From: Pterobdella sp. o SKG-2022
Taxonomy: Eukaryota > Annelida > Clitellata > Hirudinida > Piscicolidae
Assembly: GCA_964035795.1 (NCBI GenBank)
Contig: OZ038323.1
Span: 3,021,381-3,085,380, forward strand
Length of the DNA stretch: 64,000 bases
Direction: 5' to 3'
Shown: positions 13,248 through 24,579 of the stretch, in pieces
Position numbering within the stretch: position 1 is the stretch's first letter
Layout: each line of letters begins with the position of its first letter
Program-made: the position numbers and the translations under genes
The notes under the pieces: generated by a model
Told to the model about the DNA's origin: nothing
Database searches by the model: none
What the model saw: only the letters and a program-made list of their open reading frames with translations

Positions 13248-16200
13248 TTAAAAGGAATTTTTATGGTGTATCGTGAAAGGCATGGCGTTATGGTCTGTCC
13301 ATTCCAGAGCTCCTGCCAAGAAGATGGAGGTATCATGATAATATATTACTAATTTAACTATTTATATAATAATAGCACTTAAATTAAAAATAAATTTTAT
13401 TATCCAAGATATTAGTGATTACTGAAATAGGTTTTGTAGCAATTCAAAAAAAAAATCTTTTGCAAAAAACTTCTCAAACAAAATAATTTTAAGATTAAAC
13501 CATGTGTAATCTTGAAACTTACTGGTTCGAATATCATTATATGATGTTTCTTACATTATTTAGTGCTTTTTCACGGCTTAGTCGGTTATGGGTTTTGTAC
13601 CGACCCCTTTACAAAAGTCTAGGATGACCAAAAAACTAATTTTTCTGACGGCTTTCCAAAACTTTTCTTCAAAATGAACTATTCAGTAAAACTGATTTTT
13701 GTATAATTTCAAGATATATACCCTAATATGTTCAAAATAAATAGTTTATATTGTTCCTAATGCCCCTATTACCACTTGGTATTATTATTTATAAGCGTTT
13801 TTAAATACATCTTATTATATCGGAAGATAATTATATCACCACCTTCAGTAAATATGAAGCATCTCAAAAGCGCCTCTGAATCATCTTCAGCCCTGTGCAC
13901 GTTTTGAGGGTATTCTCCTGCAAAGATGCATTGTTTATGGGTTAATAGAATGAAAAATTTTGTTGTCTGTCATTCTAAGTAAATCCATCTATTCATTACT
14001 TATTTTATTTAACAATTGTAGTTTATACAAAAAAGTGAATTCAAAAGCTTGGCATCAAACATAATCAAAGACGCTTACTAATGGTGACGTTGTAGTTAAA
14101 ACCACCCACCTGTCACCCTCTTGTGCACCTCAGCCAGTTTGTAACTGACCTTGTTCTGGTCCGTCTTCACGAGGCCCTCAGTCGATCTGCATTGCAACAC
14201 TTCATGGCCTCCTGGTGATATCTTCAATGATTTTTTAACGGCTTTGCCGATCATTTCATCTTCGTCTTCATCCTCACCATCCTCAGAATCCCACCAATCT
14301 GTTCTAGCACTTTTCTTGGATGCTTCATTAAGATTGGAGGTTGATGATGAAAGTTTATTGGGAGATATTTTGTTGTCATGGTGGCCATTAGTGACAACCA
14401 CGTTATTTTCCTCCACATCAGAGCCTCCCCACCAATCAATCTTGTCACTCTTTGAGCTTTCCACCTCGTCAAGGGATGAACTCAAGTGCTTAGAAAGGTT
14501 GCTCTTGGGTCCTTTGGAGCAGTCCTCAGTGCTGTCCAAGTCCTTGTTGATGTAGATGGGAGTGCCGTTTGGTGAGGTGATGGGGAGGGCTTTAGATGGG
14601 GTCAATGTTTTGTCACTTTTTCTAATTATTTTACAGAACTGAGGCTTTTCCACAGAGTATAGTGAACGAAAAAGAATGAGTGAATCAATGCAATACAAGT
14701 CAAGAGGGACTTTCCTATTGATGAATGACAATTCATGTATTAGGAGAGGGAAATCAAAGCCTCGACCATTATGAGCCACCAAACAGCATGGAGGCTCCAG
14801 TGTCTGGAGGAAGAGGAAGATGAGATCTGCAGTGTGGTCTGTAAAACCACCTTGTGAATCCAACATGCCACTTCCTATGCCTGTTTTGCATGTTTTCAAT
14901 ACAAAAACTCAAGCCAAATTAAGATAAGACATTATAATAAACGAGAATAAGAAGGCACCAACCAGTAAGTTCTGCAGCCCTTCGTTCAATAGCCTTGCCA
15001 GGGTTAATACAAATGGTGAGTTTGTTGATGATTCGAGGCAAGTATGAACCTTTCTGTGGGATGGACTCACTCAAGGCTGACAAAATTGAAGACCTGTGTA
15101 CTGCCACTAAACTCAATTCTGTTATCTTTGACTGGTGAAAACCTGTTGCTTCTAGATCCAGAAAAACAAATGTATTGATTTTAGTTGAAGACGCTTTAGA
15201 GGGTATATTGTTGATAGTATTATTGTTGGCAATGATCTTATCCTGTGGGGCAACATTGTTGTTATTCATTGTGGTGTTCTGAGAAGAAGGAATGGCAGTG
15301 GACTTGGAGGGAGTGAACTCTGAAGCAGTGGGTGTGAGGGTGGACCTGGTGGTGAACTGGGATGGTATGTGCATTCTGAAATCCTCCTCAGAATCAGACT
15401 CTGAAGACCAGTTGTCACCATTAAGTCTTCTGCGAATCTCTTCAAGCACATTATCAGGCGACATGGTCAGGTCAATATTGTTCATCTGCAAGACCCATTT
15501 GACTGATGGATCATAAATATTGTGCGATCGACGACACTTTTCACCACCATAAATACACTTCTCAACCACAAAATGATGACACAAGTGCAGATTGGGGCAA
15601 AATGGAGATGAACTTGATAAAAACTTACATCCCCGCTCAAAATTATAGTACTTGCAGACCTTCAATCGAGAATTGTCAATACGTTTCCTCTGTCTTAAAT
15701 GTTGCTGCCTCAACGTCATTGGAGTGCCCTTGAGGAATGAGGATGCCTTCAACTGTTGTGTTTGCTGTTGCTGGTGATAGTACTTGTTACTCTCTTTTGA
15801 ATATGAAGGGTAAAACGAGGAGTTTTCTTTGCTTTTATAAAAGCTGTTATCAGTGTTATTTTGTAAATAATTGTGTTGATAGTAGACAGGCATATAACAA
15901 CCATCATTAAAATCTTCGTTATTATTACTATTATTGAAAGAGACATTCTTTGAAGAGTCATTATAAACGTTATCACTATAAAAGCACCCATCATCGTCCA
16001 TTCCTTCGTCGAAATATGTCATTTGCGTCATCAGAACCTCCTCATAATTGTCATACTGGCCAGAATTCTCATAAATACCATTAGCATCATACTGCTGAAT
16101 TTCACCAACGTTGAAACCCTTAACTCCTTGCAGTTTATTGGGGAGATTTGGATTGATATTCTCACTAGCTTCTTCTGAAGCCTTGAGTTGAGCAAAAATG

Positions 16201-18414
16201 CTGGTTTCTTTGGTGTACTCATTGATGATGAAACCTTGCCTGCTCAACAGCATAGTCACCTGAGACGACTGGATCGAATGGTTTAAGTGACACCCTTCCA
16301 AGGTACACTCCCCTGACATCACTACTTCTCTGCACAAATGCAGTGCTGGACACTTTTTACCGTCTGTTATAAATGTGGTGGTGATAATGAAAGGTATGAG
16401 GTTGCAAACAATTTTTAAAACCTAAAAATTTTTTAGACATTTTGATTTGAGAACATTTTAATATAAATGATTAATTATAACCCCTTTATTAAAGTATTTA
16501 TATACATTGACCAAAAGTATTTAGTTATCACAGAGCACCGGATTTTCTTTATAATCATTAACGGCACATTAGACCCACCAGCGCCATATTTGCAACCAGG
16601 ATCACTGTTGTAGAACCGGCAGATACGTGGACAATCTCTCCTCAGAACCAGGTTCAAGTCACTGATGCTATAATGTGCTAAAAACTGAACTTGTTTGGAA
16701 GTTTTACTCGGAACTTTAGTATTTTTTTTGAGTTTATCAGCTTCAGAGTTTGTGTTGTCATTAGTTGTCGCTGTTGTTTCTGTGTTGGTGAGTGAGTTGG
16801 TCTTTTTGTTGTCATCAATCATTGAGCAAAGGTTGTTGTTGCTGTTGTTCTTGGTCTTGAGGGTGTTGTTCAAGTGGTATTTTGATGGCGCTTTGTTTAG
16901 ATCTTTCTCAAGTAAGATATAATGACTGAAAATCCAGTTTAATATTTTATCAGCTTTTCAAGCTTCAATATAATGTAATTTCAATTAATTAACTAAAAAA
17001 AAATTGAAATTATAAAATTTTGAAAAAATGAAATTCATAATTATATGCTTTAGGTGTGATTAAAATCTCCAAAAACGACATTTAAAATAATTAAAAAAGA
17101 AAACACCACACACACGAGTGTAAAACCCACTTATTAAGTATTTCCTTGTTCCTTCCACTGGATAGGTTGTGTCCAAATGAGCAATTATCAGCAAACTTGC
17201 ATGACTCAAGTATGTAGTACTTACAGCAGTGCAGATCCTTACAGTCATTATTGTGGCAGCCATCTTTACCCAGATAATCCTGAAGGGTGTCATACAAGGA
17301 TGGAGAACTACAATTACTGCATATTTGGTGGAGGGTACAGTTTATAGAAAAGATTTGATTGGTTGATTTCAAAAATTGTGTAGTTTTTGGGTTTTTGTGG
17401 AACAATATATTGCAGAGAAATAAATACTTCAATCAATTAACTAAACACATTGTATTTTTTCACCAAGTCTTTATCACAATACAAAATAACATATGATTAT
17501 AATTTTTATAGATCAAAGGTGAGTGACTTATTATTATCAAATAGAGGACTGGAATGCAAAAGTGCTAAAAAAATTTTTAGATTTCTAAAAATTTGATTTA
17601 GTTTATTTTCAAACACTGAGATAACTATGATTTTGGATCTCTTCCTAAAATTCACTAATACAATTATTGAAATATCATAATCATCATTATCATATCTTCA
17701 ATTATTAATATTATTACTTTCACTCATGTAATTATTTATTCTATATTAACATGAAAATAAAAGATTATAATTTTTTACCTTGCATATGGTAAGATTGGAG
17801 ATGGATCTGATAAGGAATGAAGGTTCCAGAGTGCAAAGTTCAGTGAATGAGAAAAGGAAACTGTACTTGGAGAGGAAGAACTTGAGGTAGTAAATGCATA
17901 CTTTATATTGGTTGTTGGTGTAAATGCTGTATGAAATACGGAAGTCTATGTCATTATCATTGTTAACATAATTGATGATCTTGTTTGGGTTATATTCTTC
18001 ATTGGTGTTGAAATCCTCTTTCATTACATCTGCGACTTTCAAACAAAAGTTGCGCCATGTTGCCTCAGTTATTTGGTACTGTTGACTGGTTAAGATTTGT
18101 ATTAAGTAGATGAAAACAAAATATTTATGAATCTTTTTATGTTATTCATTCAATAAATTATTCGCATAATTTGAGGTGAGTGAACTTTTTGAAGCTCATA
18201 AATACTTTTTTACTCATGATTTTGAAATCTTTAAAAAAAATATATATATTATCTAAAACCTATTAAAAAATTAGAACATACACAAATCTATGCAAAAAAG
18301 GTTTAAAACAAACTTTTTGCAATGTCTCACAATGAACTTTTGCAAAGCTGCCACCAAAAACCTGTTTGAAGCCTCTTCATTGCATCCTACTTTCCATGCC
18401 TCATTTGACATCAT
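13248..18414 (-). CDS. CCCH zinc-finger (ZAP/PARP12-like) and TREX-type DEDDh exonuclease fusion protein
   Basis: Eight exons with fully matching phases: 18414-18314, 18085-17779, 17279-17131, 16925-16579, 16363-14963, 14880-14110, 13917-13843, 13312-13248; about 1071 aa. The N-terminal ~130 residues are unassigned. Three tandem pairs of CCCH fingers follow (about 135-175, 288-332, 538-582), e.g. ICKDYLGKDGCHNNDCKDLH, CRFYNSDPGCKYGADGKKC, CKYYNFERGC and CHHFVVEKCIYGGEKCRRSH; LHxC and SHN features match ZAP/PARP12 fingers. Long Asn/Ser-rich linkers separate them. A TREX exonuclease follows: ExoI VFLDLEATGF (D704, E706), ExoII LVAHNGRGFDFP (D811), ExoIII VHRAEDD (H1033, D1038) and C-terminal ALEWTDHNAMPFTI. 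All five DEDDh residues are present. An acidic ~150-residue insert sits between ExoII and ExoIII. No PARP or WWE domain is seen. Predicted role: binding and 3'-5' degradation of RNA or DNA; substrate is inference. Confidence 0.85.
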
Positions 18415-18962
18415 CAAAATTATTTCATTGAGATTAGGTTTCAGTTAAACCTTTGGAGTGATTTAAATTCGTAATGTATATAAATTGGTGAAAAAGTAAA
18501 ACCTAGTTTACGAGTTCGATGAGTTGGAATATTATTTTTGAAAAATAAATATATAGTGATTAACCTATTTAGCCATTGTTTATATTCTTGATAAGGAAAC
18601 ACTAGCTTTGCAATCATATATTTCAAATATGGGCTTGTTTATTTCGTTGTTGTAAAATGGTATGAATTAACTAAATAACTTTTAAAAAATTCTTCAAAAA
18701 AAATATTTTTTTATTCTTCACAAATGTTCAATTCTCAAGTTCTTGAACACAATCGTCTATTTTATTTCGCATATGAAAATACACATGAGCCGTCATTTTA
18801 AAACAAAAGACTAAGATAAACTTCTATAAAAATTAAAATTTTTTTCTATTTATTCTAAATTCCGCATAAATAAATATTTTTTGCTATTCAAAGCATGTAA
18901 AAAATAAAGACTCGATTAAAAATAAGTATCCAAATCGTCTTGGTTTTCAAAAATCTCATTAT
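18415..18962. other. Spacer between the CCCH-TREX gene and coactosin
   Basis: AT-rich, no exon supported. It should contain the promoter of the CCCH-TREX gene and the 3' UTR of coactosin, both minus strand. Confidence 0.5.
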
Positions 18963-20405
18963 TCATTCTCTGACACCAGTTCCGTAGTTGGCACCTCCAG
19001 CTTTTCTCAGCTCAGCTTTCAATTCTTCTTTGTCTATCTGACTCAAATCATCAGCGTAAACTTCGATGGCAACATTCTAAAATAAAATTATAAAGTTGTA
19101 ATTTCAATGATACATCAGCAACGGAAAGATTCGTAATTGTTAAAAAAATGGGATATTTATCTGAATTTTCATTTTTTCGATTTTTATAAAACAAAAAAAA
19201 ATAATCAAAAGTTTTTGATACAACAATTTTTTGCAACCTGGATAATACTTTTGACTATGGCCTTATTGGGACCTTGTTTGGCTTTCTTCAAGGCTGGAAC
19301 GTTGTTACCAGTCCATGTGATCAGAACAAATTTTGATCTTCAGGTAAAATATTATTTGATTAATTGTACCAATTATGAATTATAGTATATATTACAATAA
19401 AAAAATTTGAAAACGTAATAAAATAAAATTTGAAGCTATACGAGTTTCGGATAGAATTATAGCTTAATTTTTTTTATGAAGCTTTTTTAGTTTTTTATTG
19501 GTTTATAGTAGTTATTATTCGATAATATCAATCTCACATTACCTCACACTCATTTCGTCTCCAGTATTCAAACGTATGAAACCAAACAAGCGGTGATCAT
19601 CTAAACAAGAAATACATAATAATCTTCTTTAGCCAAAGTAAATACTGCAAAGAACTTTGAATTTTAACGTACTTGATAATGTTACTTTGTTAACAAAAAG
19701 CTTTGTACTTAATAAAATTACCTTTAGTGTTCAAATAATTTTCAGTAAACAAGAAGTATAATAAAATAAAAATACTTATAAAAATTAAATAATAAAAACT
19801 AATTAATTTAAATTTTTCTATTAAAAATATATTAAACTCGAATAAAACCTGAAAATTTGCTTTTGAATTCTTCAAATTCTGATCCAGTTGAATCTAAAAC
19901 TATCTCATCTCCATTATAACCTAAAACAGCCCTGCAAATAAACTATAGTTGAATTGTCTTCTAAAATATTTTTTAATACAATTTTTATCAATTTCACAAA
20001 AAATTTCTATATTAGTAATCAGCAGAGATAAAATACAGAACAGTTAGTTTGCGAGATGATTTTGGTTTCGAAATATTCTATTTATTGTGAATCATAAAAA
20101 CACGACAATATATGTCTTTTTTATCTTGACGATATATTCTATATCATAATTAGGGAACTTACCTGATGGTGATATAGAATATATCGAAAAGTTTTTAAAA
20201 ATTCAAATATCGTCGTGTTTTTATGATTAACATTTTTAAAGCCAATTATTCACAAAATTTTATTTATTGTTGCACTAGACATGAGTTCGTGCTACTGAAA
20301 GTTTTGAATGTAGCATAAACATTATTTTCACCAGCTGGTTTCAGATGAATCATTTCTGACATCTTCATAAGCTTCATAAATTGGTTGTTTATCTATGGAA
20401 GCCAT
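18963..20405 (-). CDS. COTL1: Coactosin-like F-actin-binding protein (ADF-homology domain)
   Basis: Five exons: 20405-20332, 19931-19849, 19600-19543, 19337-19238, 19076-18963. They total 429 nt and encode 142 aa, the same length as human COTL1. The protein begins MASIDKQPIYEAYEDVRNDS and continues AVLGYNGDEIVLDSTGSEF, DDHRLFGFIRLNTGDEMSVR, SKFVLITWTGNNVPALKKAK, and ends LKAELRKAGGANYGTGVRE. These follow coactosin closely (DVRLFAFVRFTTGDAMSKR, SKFALITWIGENV, LKKAGGANYDAQTE). Coactosin binds actin filaments in the cytoplasm and in vertebrates also binds 5-lipoxygenase. All intron phases match. Introns 1 and 2 each carry a foldback element. Confidence 0.95.
19615..19770. repeat. Foldback (MITE-like) element, partial copy in coactosin intron 2
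   Basis: Contains ACTTGATAATGTTACTTTGT and AACAAAAAGCTTTGTACTTA plus the outer part AATTACCTTTAG..TTCAAATAATTTTCAGT. The same outer and inner segments occur at 37640-37815, where both arms are present. Confidence 0.65.
20083..20235. repeat. Second foldback element family in coactosin intron 1
   Basis: Inverted arms: AATCATAAAAACACGACAAT at 20091 and its partner CGTCGTGTTTTTATGATT at 20211-20228. Internal arms GATATATTCTATATCA (about 20140) and TGATATAGAATATATCG (about 20174) also pair. Sequence differs from the AAGCTTTT family. Confidence 0.75.
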
Positions 20406-23400
20406 CTGTCGAACAATAAAAACACGATGAATTAACCAAAAATTCTATTTAATTGAATATATAAAAAATTATTCAAGTGATAATATTTAATAATAAACAT
20501 ATTTGGATAATAGGGGTTAGTTTAAACATGATTTCTTGATGTTTATATATTTTGTTAACAGATCCTGCTGCGTGTTTACTTAGAAGTCATATGATATACT
20601 CAATAACCGATTCAGCTATTAAAATTAGTATATAAAATTTATTTATTTCATCAGTTAGGCACAAAAAATTTATTTTTAGTAAAGATATAATTGGGTCAAT
20701 GAAAAGTGAATTTAATTTCTTACCGGATGTAAAATAAATTCTCAAAATCAAGATTTAGCAGAGATAAAACAAGCTTGAAACTTCACGAACGTATTGAAAA
20801 TCTTTTTATGCGCAAAACTTCAATTTTTTGCTCCAAAAGACTTGAATTTGCAAATCAAAACCAACCGAGACAGCAAAGACAATATTATTGGGAGACATTG
20901 TCTAGCATATATATATATATATACCTTTTGTTCGCACGATTTCAATACTAATGCAATGTATGAATAATGTATTTCAACGTCTATTCAGAATGATATCTAT
21001 TTACATTTATATATATAGCTTCATGAATATTAACTAGTCTAAATATAAACATTAATTCAAATTTATCGTGAGTGTATTTCCGTTTTTAAAGTAAATGCGA
21101 TAGAACATCAGGAAATTTTAAAAAATATGCCTTCAAAAACGCTAAAACTTATAGCTTAATTTTTTTTATTCGAATGATAGGTTATTTTTAATCGGTTAAT
21201 GATACATGAAAAGGATATTGGCACTTGTTATTAATAACAGGAGATAGCATAAGATCCTTAAAAGGTTGTCAGCTGATTTTTAACTTTTATAAAAATTAAT
21301 TTTTTTTGTATAGCGCTTCTTTTTATTTATTCACTATTTCAATGTATTTGTTTATGTTAAGTCTTTATTTAATTATGTAATATATACCCTAATTGTTAAC
21401 TGTGACAATGGAATTCAATAAAACTTATGATACGTTGTGGATTTCTAAGCACTGCGAATGAATGAATTTTGTTCAACATTGTATGAGACTATAATTAGCT
21501 ATAAATTACTTTTTATGCTTCAATATACCATATGATAAAAATATTTTATAGTTTATTAAAAGGCTTTTATATTATAATGATGCACTTAGCTTTGACAAAA
21601 CAATAATAATAACCATTTGAAATTTTAATCTCCCTGAAATTAAAATTATTTTTACGAGAAAACTAATTCACGGACATCGTGTTAATTTAAACGTAGGTTT
21701 TTAGCCAGAATATTTAGTCAATTCTCAAACCTGGAATCGAAGTTATTTGTGGAAATGTTTTCAAATAAATTTTGTACATTCTTGGTTTTATTCTGTTTCA
21801 TAATCATAACTTGACTATTGCTTACAAATCATTCAAGTCACTGTTTTATTTAATAAGTGTGACTCAATTAAAAAGTACGAAGCTTTTCTTTAACAGTGTA
21901 ACTTTTTCAAGTGTGAAAAACGTAATAGAAAATGCTACACTTTTAATGAAAAGCTTCTTACCTTTCAACAAAAACATTCAGTGTTCAATAATTTTTGTTA
22001 TTTTACTTTGTTTTAAAAAAAATCATTAAATATTTATCTTTTAGTTACAATATTTCACAAGTGGAGAAAACATGGCAGGCAATACTAATTTAATGGCAAC
22101 AACATTGGCTAAATATATAAAATTTGGAAGCTCAATAATTTTTTACTTAATAGTTTACTTAGAAAGTTTATTTGGATTATAACAGAATACTTATATTTTG
22201 GAAAATATGATTGGATAGTTGAAAGGAGGAAAGTTCATTATACGGAGCAATTAAAATTCCTCGTGAGTAAACCCCGGTATAATTTTTATATACTTGAAAC
22301 TTCACTTTTTTTAAAACACTCAGATTACTAATCGATGTTATCAAATAGGATATTATAACCACATGAGTTTATTAGCGATGACACCTCATGACGGTTTTGA
22401 AGTTTTTTTAGTATAACTAATTCTGAGTTTATCGTATTTTTAAATCATTTTTTCCAGTTTTTCATTAAATACTCACACGCAGGATTCTTTAAAGTTTTTA
22501 AATTAATCTCTTTTGCTCTTGCTTTTGTTTCTTGATTGATAACCTTTACTAAGCCCTATACTTGTTCAGCTAACGATGCAGGGATAATTTGTTTTCAGAA
22601 TTTCCTTTTGGCTTATATTTTATAATTAAAATGCATAAAGCAAAATTTCAAATAGAATCTACATTCTCGTGATACGAAAGAAAACATTGTTGCATGCATT
22701 TGAGCACAACCTAAACATTTAAAATATCCTCAGTTTCGACTTTTCCAATACTTATGATTTCAAAATTCAAACCAATTCTTATATTTCTGCCAAATATACT
22801 CCCCTATCGGGTTTTCGTAGTAACCTATTTCTTTGGTTTTTAAACTGTTTTTTCGATAAAAAGTTAAGTTAGAATTAAAGGTATAAACAGCTAGCTGTTG
22901 AAACTTATCGATTATTGTTCGTGATAATTGTGAGTGCGAGCTTGAGTCTGTGATGCTTGAAATATTTTTTAATAAATTAAACTAGTAAGCCCCTTTATTT
23001 CGGCAACTTATTCATTACCATGGTATATAATATTGTTTAGCTTCATGTTTTAGAGTTATATTGGAGCCCTCTTTTCATTTGGACATTGAGCACTACTACA
23101 AATACAACTACTGTTTTTATTTAAACATCTCAGTGTTTCATGTTTCTGCAGACATGAGTTTAGACCAACTATTTCATGTTTTCCAAGCTTTAGCTTTTTT
23201 ATTCTTCATGATTACTACAAAATGTTTTTGAGGGAGCATCTCGAGACCGACAGTTTTGATATTAATACCATTCACACTTCTACTAAGTAATACTGGAATT
23301 ATTACTGGAAAAAATATTTAAAAATGAGTGAATTTATTGACGACAAACACAGATAGCGAAATACTTTGATGTAAAACAACATGAATCACACTATGAAATT

Positions 23401-24579
23401 TTTAAATCAACAGAACATTATAATAACAATACATACGAATATTACAAATATTAAACCCGGTTAGCTAACAGAATTAATCCGCAATTATATCACAATTGTG
23501 TTTAAATGGCTGAAGAACATAATTGCTAGCTTTCCGAGTAAATCATTATTCGTTTTTATACGCCACATTTGTTTTGCTTTACATAAATTTTAATTATTAT
23601 TATTACAATGTAATATTTAAAGCTGAACTTGTCAAAAAATATAGTAAAAAAATATATTATAGACTTTTATTAATAATAAAAACGATATATGGATGGAAAT
23701 ATTGAACATATTTTATAAATAAATAGGAAAATAATACATATTCAGCAACGCACATCATATATATAGATATAGGTTCTGCACATGATTGTGATTAAAAGTG
23801 AATACAAAATAAATCAAAATATTCACAATACGGATAATAATTGAAAGAAAAGTTTGTCATAATCATATTGTATAATTGAAATCGAAAAAACTAATCAACA
23901 AAAATCTAAAAGAGGAATAATCATTACATGATTGAAACAATGCAACAGTATTAGCAACAAAAAACAAACCAAAGAAAAATAAAATAAAAAACAAAACAAA
24001 ATAATATCAACAAAATTATAGCCGTGGATTGAAGCTAGAAAATAAACATTCGGAATAGAAAAAACTTAACAGAACTACTGAAACAATAGGAAACCCTGTG
24101 GCAAAATAATAGCTCATTATAATACTAAAATCTACCTCTCAATTGAAAGTACGTTAGAAAATAAAACACGTTTAAAAAACAAAATTTTAAAAATATCAGT
24201 TACGCTATTCCGACACACACAAAACTACTGCAAAAAAAACTATTTGAAAAGTGCATTGAATCAAAAACATGGTGGTGAGAATATATTGTCAATAATACAT
24301 GTAATGATTTTATTCAAACTATCAGAATAATACAATACGAAATGAGAAAAAAACGAAAATGGAGTTGAAAAATCGTGAAATGGTAAACAAAAAACATATA
24401 TTAACAATTGAAGAATAATAACAATAATAATTTAACTAAACAATAGCAAGAATAAGTTAACGAAATAATAACAATAATAGAATAAAAAAATAATAACAAA
24501 TAATAACAATAAAAATTATGCATGTATGGTTTGAATAATTCTCCATTATGAACATCCAACATCTAACCACAATCCCCTT
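20406..24579. other. Gene-poor AT-rich stretch
   Basis: No exon with family resemblance or credible splice boundaries was found in about 4 kb. It contains a fold-back element near 21.9 kb and, from about 23.9 to 24.5 kb, strongly A-rich DNA with AATAATAAC-like repeats leading into the 3' end of the Asn-rich gene. Confidence 0.5.
21865..21970. repeat. Foldback (MITE-like) element, diverged copy
   Basis: ACGAAGCTTTTCTTTAACAG at 21878 onward pairs with a diverged AATGAAAAGCTTCTT near 21946-21960. It is the most decayed two-armed copy of the AAGCTTTT family in the window. Confidence 0.55.

Noticed and set aside
14151..14555. 134-codon plus-strand ORF rich in Ser
   Set aside because: It is the antisense shadow of the acidic insert in the CCCH-TREX exon; the minus frame carries recognisable exonuclease motifs on both sides.
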